Of a stretch of DNA of 64,000 nucleotides, positions 23,085 through 33,125 are shown in pieces. Source of the stretch: Endomychus coccineus (lineage: Eukaryota > Arthropoda > Insecta > Coleoptera > Endomychidae); contig OY294070.1 of the NCBI GenBank assembly GCA_958510875.1, positions 46,231,576-46,295,575 of the forward strand, in the 5' to 3' direction. Positions within the stretch are counted from its first letter, which is position 1, and the number at the start of each line of letters is the position of its first letter. Below the pieces are notes generated by a model. It saw nothing but the letters and a program-made list of their open reading frames with translations. It searched no databases and was not told the origin of the DNA. A program made the translations under genes and the position numbers.

Positions 23085-23276
23085 TGTTGAGAGCTCATTG
23101 TATATTTGGTTGTAAGTCAAATTCAGTTCTCGTATTGTCAATAACATTTATTAGTTTACAGGATTTTGTTATACGAGTAGAAACGCAGACATACTACTAC
23201 TTCAAAAAATGCGGCTACTGTCTTCGCGCTACACATCCCTACTCTCAATACAGAAGTAACGAAGAGCACTGCGACA
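23085..23276 (-). repeat. BEL-1 5' LTR
   Basis: 192 bp, TG...CA, followed by the right target duplication ATTCC at 23277-23281. Confidence 0.92.
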
Positions 23277-23281
23277 ATTCC

Positions 23282-23691
23282 CATTATTGATAGTATTTTA
23301 TTATCTAGATTAACTACGGTTTTAATACAATTCATTCCGGCGATATTAATTATGTAGCTTTAAGGTGTTTTTTTATATAAATTAAGGAGTTATCGCATTG
23401 GCTTATGTTGCCTTTGTTATAGAAACTAGTATAGCCATTTAATTCATACAGAGACTGGTTTGGGATCTGTCTAGTTTCGGTTAACAAGATTATATCAAAA
23501 ATATAATTGTACTCGCTAAGAAATGTTTGAAGTTCATCAAAATGTTTTGATACACTTCTGATATTAAAATGTATAATAGCGAAGTTGTTTTCATCATCAT
23601 AATTTAACTGACACTTGCATTCTTCAGAATCTAGTAGATCTATAGTATCTATATCATTTGTATCAAATTCTCGTTTAAAGTTGTTCATCAT
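23282..23691 (-). pseudogene. LINE APE endonuclease, 5' part
   Basis: The frame 23691-23350 carries the endonuclease start (FAIIHFNIRSVSKHFDELQ, then IILLTETR with the catalytic Glu). BEL-1 inserted just downstream at 23276/23277. A stop at 23350 comes about 70 bp before the junction. Confidence 0.75.
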
Positions 23692-23920
23692 TAATTTCTC
23701 TTCCTTTGTTTGCTTTTTTTAACTCCCTTGTTCCCCTTTCTTCCCCCTTTCGTTCTTTGGGTTGCTATGAATGAAAGTATTGTCTAAAAAGGGGAATCAA
23801 TATTAATACGCGGCAAATTTAAGTTTTAGCAAAATTATTGATTTCAAACGATTATTTTTAAATACGGACTTTCAGGAATGCTGGCTGTTAAAATAATATA
23901 ACTGACTACTTACAATTAAT

Positions 23921-24746
23921 CTATTTAGTTCTTAAATTAAAATTTTTTGCTTCTGCGAAGGTATCTTTTGAAATTGAAGTGCTGCGTAAAATTTTTCTGC
24001 TTCTTTCTTCCTTCTGTTCATAAGAATTTTTTTTCCTGGTCTCAGTTGTTTGTTGCTCCGGCGCCTCTAATATTGTTCTTTTTGACAAAGCCCCATAACA
24101 TGTTGGTGTAGAAGGAGCGCTATGGGGTTTTTCTTCAACTTCATAAGGATCCTTTAGGTTCAGTTCATCATCCGAAAATTGTTCCACGGTATACACTTCT
24201 CCTCGGGAGTATAATTTTTCTTGTTTGATGTAAGCTGAAGGATCTTCAACTTTAGCTTGTTTTAGTTGTTTCCTTAGTATTCTATTAGTATTTTGTTGTT
24301 TTGATGTTAGGTCATTATTAATATATATATTCGTACCTTTCAATTTATTACTCGCCTTTATAATTTTGGTCTTCTGTAATTATGACACAAACTCAACTAT
24401 AATGGGTTTTCTAAGACTTTTTCCTATCGCATATACGTTGTTTAGTTCACTTTGGTTTATTTCAATGTTTAAATGGTTGCTAAATAGAGTTGTCGTTAAT
24501 TCCACTAATTTATCTGTAGAATAGTTATTCGTTTCTGAACCAAAGACTATAACGTTATTGTGTTTGAATTTCTTTTCAAGTTGTTAAGTTTTTCATATCG
24601 GATTATTGTATTTCTATTTGATTTTTTATGCTGTCTATTTTAGTTAGCAATTTGCCTTCTACTTTTGTGATAGATTGTTTGATCTCCTTCAGTTCTTTCC
24701 GGATGTTTCTTAATTCTTCTATAATTACTGGGGTATTATCTGACAT
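23921..24746 (-). pseudogene. LINE ORF1 (nucleic-acid-binding protein), broken
   Basis: Starts at the ATG 24746 (MSDNTPVIIEELRNIRKELK), a coiled-coil N-terminus. After frame breaks near 24600 and 24385 it continues as an RRM-like segment (LRKPIIVEFV) and the basic tail at 24343-23921 (LKGTNIYINNDLTSKQ). This is the layout of L1/Jockey-type ORF1 proteins, which bind element RNA. Confidence 0.65.
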
Positions 24747-25569
24747 AATATACGTTTATTTGTTTACGATTTTTTTTGTCTATAAGGAGTGGTGGTTCCA
24801 GCCAGCTGTTGTACGTGACTGTCCGCTTGTTGATCAGCTGTTCTAGGCGTGTTAATAAATTCTAGTAATACACTGTATTGTTTAATGTACTTTACAATTT
24901 TCACATAAAATGAGTTTATGTAGTGTTTCTTTGTTATTCACTAGAATTTGTCGCATTTTAGGTTTATCACAATTGATACTTATGATTATTGTATCTCATT
25001 GAAACTGGCGATTAATTGAATATTTATTAGAGCGATTACAAGATACGTGCACTTTTTCCAAGCGATGCGAACTATATAGTTCTGAAGTTAGATATCTTTC
25101 CATAAATCTTTGATGTGCATAGTTTTGACAACACTATGCATAACAGGGAAATTTGAGCCGACAAGTAGGCTGAGCTGCCTGAATCATCGCTATGATGAGG
25201 GAAATATATGTGTGCAAACCAGCATGTCGATAATCTACAACATTGGTTTCTCAATATCATACTTCCAAAATAAAAAAAATGTTCTTCTTTTCGAATAAAT
25301 AATATTATTAATAATGATATTCCATTTCTCATCACCTCTTATGCTACCACCACCACATAGGCGATTCAAAGTCATTTGAGTTAGAACGAGCAAGCGAGTC
25401 GGGCGAGTCCAACGAAATGTCACATACGATGAAATTCATACTCTACAAGTCTAGACCTTTCATTTGATAGCCATAAATCTATAGTTAGACGTTTTTCCTC
25501 ATTTACTTGCACCATATAGTATTTCTTCATGAAAAAGTTGAAAACTAACATTCTACGCGTCAAGACCTT
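24747..25569. other. No gene seen
   Basis: AT-rich stretch upstream of LINE ORF1. Part may be the LINE 5' UTR. No frame in it resembles a known protein and no repeat boundary was found. Confidence 0.4.
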
Positions 25570-26110
25570 TCATTTGAAACCCACCACGCTTATCAGGCAT
25601 ATCGGCGGGTATGGCGAGGCTAGCTCTGGGCTTTTTCCTGGTTTGGGTAGTAGAATCAATCTAGCAGTCGTCCACACATCTGGGAAATGTTGATTTTTCA
25701 AGAGACATTCACAAATGTCCGAAAACAGCTCTGGCCTGTATTTCATAGCAGTTTCAACAGATGATATCAACTTGTCCAGGTGCCTTCCTTTATTTCCTCT
25801 GCTGTGAAGGGGGTGGGTTAACTACTGTATGACTTCTTTCGAACATGTCATTTGTGAACGGGATCAGGTTAGTGACGATTTGTTTCTTCTTTCTCACTGG
25901 GCCATCCAATCCTCTATATGTTTACCTCTATCAGATCTCGATGACCTCCATAAGGGGGATTCAGCGTTTACGTCCCCAAGTACTATTGCTTCTTCTATAT
26001 ACTTATATATACTTACCCCCATGAACAACTCATCAATGAGAACTATTAGAAACTTGGAACTATTCACGTCCACGTTCGGAGAGATGTATACCGCAAAGTC
26101 ACGTTTCTAA
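25570..26110 (-). pseudogene. R1-clade LINE fragment
   Basis: 25770-25570 encodes an RT entry motif of the R1/Jockey type (FPDVWTTARLILLPKPGK, then PPICLISVVG). Further right, read on the minus strand at about 26080-25890, is an endonuclease piece (GDVNAESPLWRSSRSDRGK). The material between endonuclease and RT is deleted, so this is a scrambled remnant. Confidence 0.7.
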
Positions 26111-26992
26111 TTTTACCAAATTCAATTACTACCAATCATAATTTTCCTTCAATATTGTAAATCATTTTTATTCCTATTATAATCTTTCAGATATTTTATT
26201 TCAATTTATCTTATTAAAAAACTCACTTCATACCATTTCCTGTCAGTCGGTGTTAATTTCATTCTCAGATACTTTTATATTGCAAATAATAAGTGAAATA
26301 ATGTCAGCATTAGGGTTCATTATTCTGCCAGACAAGTTCATTTACCGTACGAATCCTGAATTGCTGCATTTCATCAATAAAGTTTATATAAGTCACAGAC
26401 ATAGGAAAAGTGGGATATTCGAACTTTCTTCTCGCGTGTGTACGCATCAATGTTAATAATGTAAGTAATGTTTTTTCATTCACATTAAATGGAGAATTGA
26501 TGATTCAATTAAACTGATTTCAAAACTATTCCTCATTATGTCTTTTAAATTAACTAAACAAATTTTGAAATTATTTATCATTGTATTTTATTAATCAATT
26601 TATGTTATACAAAATTTGATCTACTCATTTTGAATAGCGTCGTATTTTATTTTCATCTGTAATTTGTTTTAATAAATTCTATTGAGTTAATTTTACCAAT
26701 GTTGTTTATTTCAAATAACTTTCAAAATATCTCAAACAAGAATCCTCAGGGATACGCCATGCCTCTCGCCCCAACTAATATTCATTTAAAACATTCAGCT
26801 CTACCAAAAAACTGACGCGTGGCAATATGTAGCTCCTCCAACCATATGTGGATGTAACCATTTTCCTTTTGGACACTGTTTACCGTAAGGTTTCTGTTTC
26901 GAAACCATATGGCCACGTCCCGCCGCTTATCTGCAATCCATCCCTCACTTGTACACAGTTTCTCGTTTGGTTCAGGTACCAGTAGTAGGTCA
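26111..26992. other. No gene seen
   Basis: AT-rich, with only short frames of no recognisable content. It ends at the TGTTGCGT start of the BEL-2 LTR at 26993. Confidence 0.4.
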
Positions 26993-27590
26993 GTGTTGCG
27001 TCCCCACGTACTTTTAAATTCATTTAAATAATATTATCTATTCATTCAATAATTTTCTTCTTTTACCTCAAATTGAGCATTTCAGATAACGCATTCAAAT
27101 CATTCATACAATTCAGCTTTGAATTATTCCCGCGCAAAACATTGGTCCATTACGAGCCGGATTGCTTATTTCGTGTACTTCATTCAAATATTAAGTATTG
27201 CAATCTTCGCTATCATTTGATATTATTTACGCATAATCTGAAATACTCATTTCGAGATATCTTCTATTCTAACAAATCATAAAAACGCATTTCTGGTGCA
27301 GGTAGTCGGTTAACTCGTACTTATCTGTTTGATTTGAAGCCAATTTGAATCTAATTGCCGACAGAGTTTGAGTCGATGATTGTTAGCCACGCTTGCTTAT
27401 ACAAATCTTTGTGAAAATTAATTTCTTGCGAATTCTAAATTATCTTGTACGTCGTCTTGACGCCTACCATCATCTGTTCCAGGTTGAACGATTATTGCTC
27501 AATTAATCATTTCATTAGAATTCAAGGTTTTCTCTCCCAAATTAAAAGTGCAATTCTATTTGCTTTTTCGGGAAATTTCATCAGAACTTT
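26993..27590 (+). repeat. BEL-2 5' LTR and leader (right boundary uncertain)
   Basis: The first 145 bp are confirmed by the partial 3' LTR at 32562-32707. Beyond that there is no second copy, so the LTR end and primer-binding site within 27137-27590 are not resolved. Confidence 0.6.
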
Positions 27591-27596
27591 GGTAGA

Positions 27597-28472
27597 ATGG
27601 CTCCTTCATCTAGTGATGTGGAGAAAAGAAAGAGAAATCGATATTATAGACAAATTGAAATCAAACGATTAGAAGAGGTTTTCGAAACCGCAAAATTTGC
27701 AGAAACTGATTCAAACTATCTTACAGTCTTCAAATTCAGGTTTGAACAAATCGAATCAATTCGAGACGAATTCTTTAAGTATCAAAATAATCTTATTGGG
27801 CTCTTGCCTGCAGATGGAGCAGAGACTCCAGAGGACAACTATATATCTGAGGATAATGTTCGTACTCAATTCGAGAAAATGTATTCTCAGATAAAAACAA
27901 TAGAATTCCAGTTGTTCAAACAAGATGTCGACAAACAAGCTCATATTCCTAATCATCATCATACTCATGTCACTTAGTAATAAGTACTGCCTCTATTCAG
28001 TGGTGACATTACCGCTTTCAACTCTTATATTGATATGTATGATGCCCTAATTCATAAGAATTCTAGTTTGAGCGATATTGAAAAATTCAATTATTTACTT
28101 GGATCATTGAGAGCTGCACCGTTAGTTCTTGTACAACACTTGCCAATGACAAGTTCTAATTATAATATTGGATATGAATCTCTCGTCAAAAGGTATAAAA
28201 ACTCTAGACTGATAGCTGCTGCACATTGGGCAGCCATTGAAAGTACTCCAAAGTTAACTAATGATGATGCCACTGCTTTGCGTCACATGTTGGATATTTT
28301 TAATGATAATCTTGCAGCCTTGAAAAATATGGAGCTGCCTGTTGATCAGTGGGATTTTATTCTTGTCCAGATGATACTGAAGAGATTGAATGCCTTTTTG
28401 GCTACACGTTTTGAACTTCATCATGATTCTACAGATTTTCCAAGTTACGCTACGCTTTATGAATTTCTATGA
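27597..28472 (+). pseudogene. BEL-2 gag N-terminal and DUF1759 region
   Basis: 27597-27977 begins at a good ATG (MAPSSSDVEKRKRNRYYRQI) and is helical and charged. 28035-28472 is the DUF1759-type region (YDALIHKNSSLSDIEKFNYL, then LAALKNMELPVDQWDFILVQ). A frame break at about 27975-28035 separates them. Confidence 0.85.
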
Positions 28473-28502
28473 AAACAGTGTAGTGCTATCAAAAACACAA
28501 AC

Positions 28503-29763
28503 ATGTCCCGTAAATTAAAGCCAAAGAAACTGGAATCCAGTAAACCAAATTCAACATACCGAACTTCTAGTTTTATGGTTCAAACTAAAACATATCAATG
28601 TCCTATTTGCAGACAAGATCATCTTTTATATCGTTGTCCAGATTTCTTGAGTAAATCTCCGAATGAAAGATATCAAATAGTCAAACATCAAAAATGCTGT
28701 GTCAATTGTTTGAGTAGCACTCATTCTCTCAAACAATGTAAAAGTAAAGTAAAATGTTACAAATGTGATCAGCTACATCACACATTACTTCATTTTGGAA
28801 CAGGTAATAAGCCACCGCTAGAATCTGACTCAGGTACATCTTCAACCTCTAGCAGTTTGAATTCTAATTTACACCCGCAAGTTCAGACCGCATTTCTTTC
28901 TTATACCGCTAGTGTGTTACTGTCTACTGCCCAAGTGGAACTTTTGGACAAATTTGGAAATCATATAACTATGAGATGTCTTCTCGATACAGGGAGCATG
29001 ACCTCCTTCATAACTCAAAAAAGTATCCACCGTTCAGGATTACGAGGAAGTAATCTAACCATAAATCTAAATGGTTTAGGTGACATGCAAACTCTAGCCC
29101 AAAATGGGGAAGTGACTGTCTATTAGACCATGTAAGAAACTTGTTCCTAACTTGCTAGTAAATGCGGTGATTCTGACCCGCATCTGTGATCGATTGCCAA
29201 CCTCTTCAATACCTAATAGAAATTGGCCCTATATATCTAACCTCTCACTAGCTGATCCTCTTTTTAATCATCCAGGAGAGATCGATATATTATTAGGTGC
29301 TGATGTTTTCACAAGTATTTTGCTCGATGGTCGCATTCTAGGAAAGGATGGTGGACCCGATGCTGTTGATACTATCTTTGGATATGTCCTCATGGGGAAG
29401 GTAAATATGCCACCTACTCCCCCTGTAAACTCCTTTTTTTGTACTGTAGGGAATTCCGAATCTTTAGATATGACCATGAAAAAATTCTTCGAGGTGGAAC
29501 AAGTCCCTGAAATGCATGTTTCATCCCCGGAAGATATATCTTGTGAAAAATTATTTTCCGGTACCACTTCACGAGATCAAGATGGGAGATATATTGTGTC
29601 TCTTCCGTTCCGTGATACTTCTCCAATATTTCCATATATTCGTTCTCTAGCAGTTCAACGTTTCTTATCTTTAGAGAGACGGCTCTTAAAAAATACACCT
29701 GTGTATAATCAGTATTCAGATTTCGACCTGCTATATTCCCCACCATTGTGTGATAAAGCCTGA
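28503..29763 (+). pseudogene. BEL-2 zinc knuckles and aspartic protease
   Basis: 28503-29126 has knuckles CPICRQDHLLYRCPDFL, CCVNCLSSTHSLKQC and CYKCDQLHHTLLH, then the protease active site MRCLLDTGSMTSFIT. A stop at 29126 is followed by the in-order continuation at 29152-29763 (GEIDILLGADVFTSILLDGR; FEVEQVPEMHVSSPED), which links protease to RT. Confidence 0.88.
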
Positions 29764-30259
29764 TAGCTTGACCACTAAGTTAAGGGTGGTTTTCAATGCT
29801 TCAGCACGCTTACCGAATGGATTTTCCCTCAATGACCACCTGATGATTGGACCCAAGCTCCAGACAAATATATTCTCTATTCTGCTAAATTTTTGTCGCC
29901 ACTCGTTTGTTCTCCTCGCTGATATAAAAATGATGTATCGCCAAATTTTAGTGGTGAAGGAGCAACAAGACTTTCAGAGAATCGTTTGGCGTAACTCAAC
30001 TGATCCAATCAAAGATTATCGTCTCAAAACGATAACTTATGGGGTGAATTCGTCTCCATATCTGGCAATCAGAACATTGTTGAAATTGGCGGACGTTCAT
30101 GCGGGTGAGTTTCCTCTAGCCGCGGAAGTTTTGCGAGAGGATGTCTACGTCGATGACGTTTGCACGGGGAGCTCAACTCTGGAGGGTGCCCTTGATATTC
30201 AAAGGGAATTGATTGAGGTTCTAAAAAGGGGAGGATTCGAATTGCGAAAATGGTATTAG
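29750..30259 (+). pseudogene. BEL-2 reverse transcriptase
   Basis: Contains LTTKLRVVFNASARLPNG, LLADIKMMYRQILV (motif A), NSSPYLAIRTL and the catalytic DVYVDDVCTGSSTLE. The N-terminal fingers are missing or frame-shifted and the frame breaks at 30259 just before the connection domain. Confidence 0.88.
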
Positions 30260-31128
30260 GACTTCAGTGGAATCCCACTTCAGATATGTTCAAATTTTCT
30301 GTCAAATCATTTGACTCCCGCTGTACTGAACGCAACCTTCTCTCCAATTTGGCGAGAATTTTCGACCCCCTAGGGATCTTGTCCCCAGTCACCTTTATGA
30401 TAAAACATTTAATCCAGAAATTATGGTGTCTCAAACTAGATTGGGATGAAACACCCCCGCAAGAAATTTTTCAAATCTGGAAAAGTTTCTCATCTGAGAT
30501 TCTTGAATTGACAAAGATAAATTTGCCACGTCAATTATCCAATGATACGTATGAGTCATGTACCTTACATTGCTTCGTCGATGCCTCTGAAAAGGGCTAT
30601 TGTGCGGTAATTTATTTTGTATTCTCTTCCAGTTTGAAAATGACTTCCATTTTCGTGTGTGCAAAAGCCAAAGTGGCACCACTTAAAAAATTATCTATTC
30701 CAAAACTTGAACTCTGTGCTGCAGTTCTTGGAGCCAAATTAGTATCATTTGTTGTACGCACTTTTCATGGGAAAATGTCATTCAATAACATCATATGTTG
30801 GAGTGACTCCTCTATAGCGTTATGTTGGATTCGCGCTTCAGCGCGCAGGTGGCAAACTTTCGTGAGCTTCAGAGTGGCATTCATTCAAGAAAATGTTGCA
30901 CTCTCTTGTTGGTTTCATGTTCCTTCAGGTGATAATCCTGCTGACCTGGGTTCAAGGGGTTTACTTCCTTCTCAACTATTAGACAATGCACTTTGGTGGC
31001 TAGGCCCTCCATTTCTGAGAAAGTCTTGTAGTCCATCTTTGTCCGGGGAAAATTTATCGGAACCTGTCGAAGCTCTTCCAGAAGAAAAGAAGGTGACACT
31101 GCACAACCAAATTTCCTCGATAACCTAA
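30250..31128 (+). pseudogene. BEL-2 RT connection and RNase H
   Basis: Starts in the RT thumb (IFDPLGILSPVTFMIKHLIQ) and carries all RNase H acidic motifs: LHCFVDASEKGYCAVIYF, IPKLELCAAVLGAKLV, ICWSDSSIALCWI and VPSGDNPADLGSRG. One of the best preserved parts of BEL-2. Confidence 0.88.
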
Positions 31129-31199
31129 TCAACCAACATTCCTGTCTAAATACCATTTCCCGCGTTCTAGTGCTAATTCTACGTTTCATTCATAATACC

Positions 31200-32523
31200 C
31201 GAAAACCCAAAGAAAGAAAGCTATATTAGTTTTGGTTAAATATACTCAGACCTTGTTCTTTTCCAGTGAAATTTCCCTTATCAAGGAAAACAAAGGTCAA
31301 AAATGGTTGAAAAGGTTGTCTCCGTTTGTTGATGATCAGGGACTTCTGTGAGTCGGAGGCCGACTTCACTTCGCCCCTGTTTCATATGATCGAAAGTTTC
31401 CCGTATTACTTCCAAGTCATTGTCGACTAACGGATCTGATAATTTCACACTATCACGAAAATTATCTTGACGCTGGAATTCAAACAGTTCATTCCTTGAT
31501 TTCTCATCTTTTTTGGATTCTATCTGCTGAATGTTCTATACGTCGAGTACTATCTAAATGTCTTCGCTGCTGGAAAATCAACCCCTTAGCTACTCAACCT
31601 CGAATGGGCAATTTGCCTGCTGTAGGGGTCACTCCAGCTAAACCATTTCTGCATGTAGGTGTAGATTATGCTGGTCCGTTCCGTATTACAATGTGTAGAC
31701 TGCGAGAGGCAAAACCTTTGAAAGCCTATCTGTGTCTTTTCGTATGTTTAGTAACCAAGGCATTACATCTCGAAGTGGCTTCCGATTTATCTGCTGAGGC
31801 TTTTCTAGCTGCTTTGCGACGATTTGTTGCTCGAAGAGGTCGTTTTCAGTGTATTTATAGTGATTGTGGAACGAATTTTCTAGCTGCTCAGAAGCAAATC
31901 ACTAGTATTATGGAATCCTCGGCGATACAAGAAGGCATATCGTTCTCCCAAACTCCCCCTTCATCTCCGTGGTTTGGTGGTCTCTGGGAAAGCGGCGTAA
32001 AATCTGTCAAAACTAATTTTATACGAGTTATTGGAGAACAAATCCTCACATACGAGGAATTACAAACGGTCTCTGCTCAAATCGAAGCAGTTCTGAACTC
32101 GCGTCCTTTGACTCCTATGAGCAATGATCCTAACGATCTGAGAGCTTTGACTCCTGGTCATTTTCTGACGATGGAGCCTTTAGTTGCCGTACCTGAAGTT
32201 GATCTGATAGATGTATCCTTCAACCGCCTTTCAAGATGGCAATTGATCCAACGTATGCACCAGAATTTCTGGTCACGGTGGTCGAGGGAATATTTGCACA
32301 CTTAGCATCAACGTAGCAAATGGACAGATTCTTCTGTTCCTATCACCACTGGTACGTTAGTATTAATAAAAACTGATAATATGGGTCCTTTGCGTTGGCC
32401 TTTAGGTAGGGTTGAACAAGTTTCTCTTGGAACGGATGGTACGGTGAGGGTCGCCTCAGTGAAAACTCTCAATGGTGTGCTTCGACGACCCGTCGCCAAA
32501 CTTTGTCCGCTACCAATCGCTTA
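31200..32523 (+). pseudogene. BEL-2 integrase and DUF5641 domain
   Basis: The zinc-binding region is readable across broken frames at about 31300-31500. 31496-32305 holds CLRCWKINPLATQPRMGNLP, GVDYAGPFRI (first Asp), YSDCGTNFLAAQ (second Asp) and FGGLWESGVKSVKTNFIRV (Glu). A TAG at 32303-32305 interrupts before the C-terminal DUF5641 region (DNMGPLRWPLGRVEQVSLGT), which ends at a stop near 32522. Confidence 0.88.
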
Positions 32524-32561
32524 AACCTCGCAAAATACTAGCGTATTTTGGTGGGGCAGTA

Positions 32562-32707
32562 TGTTGCGTCCTCACGTAATTTTAAATTCATGTAAATAAT
32601 ATTATCAATTCATTCAATAATTTTCTTCTTTTACCTCAAATTGAGCATTTCAGATAACGCATTCAAATCATTCATACAAATTCAGCTTTGAATTATTCCC
32701 GCGCAAA
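32562..32707 (+). repeat. BEL-2 3' LTR, truncated
   Basis: Starts TGTTGCGTCC, 40 bp after the integrase frame stop. Matches the 5' LTR to GCGCAAAACATT and then diverges abruptly. Confidence 0.88.
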
Positions 32708-32725
32708 ACATTCGTTTAATGGTTA

Positions 32726-33116
32726 ACAGAGGAACCATTTGTGTTAATTTTTAAAACCGCTACTCCGCCATTTAATTTAAAACCGCTATTTTCAACTTTT
32801 AAATCTAAACATTGTTTTGCGCGGGAATAATTCAAAGCTGAATTTGTATGAAGTGGACTGTAATATTATAGCGGTTGAAGTAAAATTTGAACTGAATCTT
32901 GAGATCCTACCTTACAGTGTGTAGTTAGTTGTTCCTGCTTAAGTGCGGCAGGAAGAGTCCTGAATCCTCCGGGACAGCGTGCTGAACCGGCCGGTTTCTT
33001 CTAGATGAATGCTGTGGTCGTGGTCACTCAAGTTTAGATTCAAAAGTTGAAAATAGCGGTTGCAAATTAAATGGCGGAGTAGCGGTTTTAAAAATTAACA
33101 CAAGTGGTTCCTCTGT
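32726..33116. repeat. Inverted-repeat structure enclosing a flipped LTR piece
   Basis: 85-bp arms (32726-32810 and 33032-33116) are near-perfect inverted copies; both carry the words CGCTACTCCGCCATTTAATT and CCGCTATTTTCAAC (as read on the left arm). Directly inside the left arm, about 32808-32852 is an inverted copy of BEL-2 LTR bases about 32668-32714. The remaining 180 bp interior is unrelated. It could be a MITE-like hairpin that captured LTR sequence, or a product of fold-back template switching. Confidence 0.7.
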
Positions 33117-33125
33117 TTTCATAAT

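Larger units (their letters stand above)
17328..23276 (-). mobile_element. BEL-1: BEL/Pao LTR retrotransposon inserted in the LINE
   Basis: Complete element with both LTRs (3' LTR 17328-17550, 5' LTR 23085-23276 on the minus strand), a 5-bp target duplication ATTCC (17323-17327 and 23277-23281), a primer-binding site, and gag, protease, RT, RNase H and integrase in BEL order. The LTRs begin TGTTGAGAGC and end GCGACA. They differ by about six substitutions plus a 29-bp and a 2-bp indel, so the insertion is moderately old. Several frame breaks make it inactive. Confidence 0.93.
14520..24746 (-). mobile_element. CR1/Jockey-type LINE, split by BEL-1
   Basis: Minus-strand non-LTR retrotransposon: ORF1 (24746-23921), ORF2 endonuclease (23691-23282 and, beyond the BEL-1 insertion, 17327-16693), reverse transcriptase (16130-15411) and C-terminal region (15369-14864). 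A short (TATCT)n-like run at about 14526-14560 could be the 3' tail, as in CR1-group elements. The two sides join across BEL-1 at the ATTCC duplication. Both ORFs are frame-broken. Confidence 0.8.
26993..32707 (+). mobile_element. BEL-2: BEL/Pao LTR retrotransposon (plus strand)
   Basis: The 5' LTR starts at 26993 (TGTTGCGTCCCCACG) and a matching copy starts at 32562 (TGTTGCGTCCTCACG). Over about 145 bp they agree except for a few changes; the right copy is cut at about 32707 and gives way to an inverted-repeat structure. In between are gag, zinc knuckles, protease, RT, RNase H, integrase and DUF5641 in BEL order on the plus strand, with frame breaks. The end of the 5' LTR is not fixed; it lies before the gag ATG at 27597. 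Confidence 0.9.
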
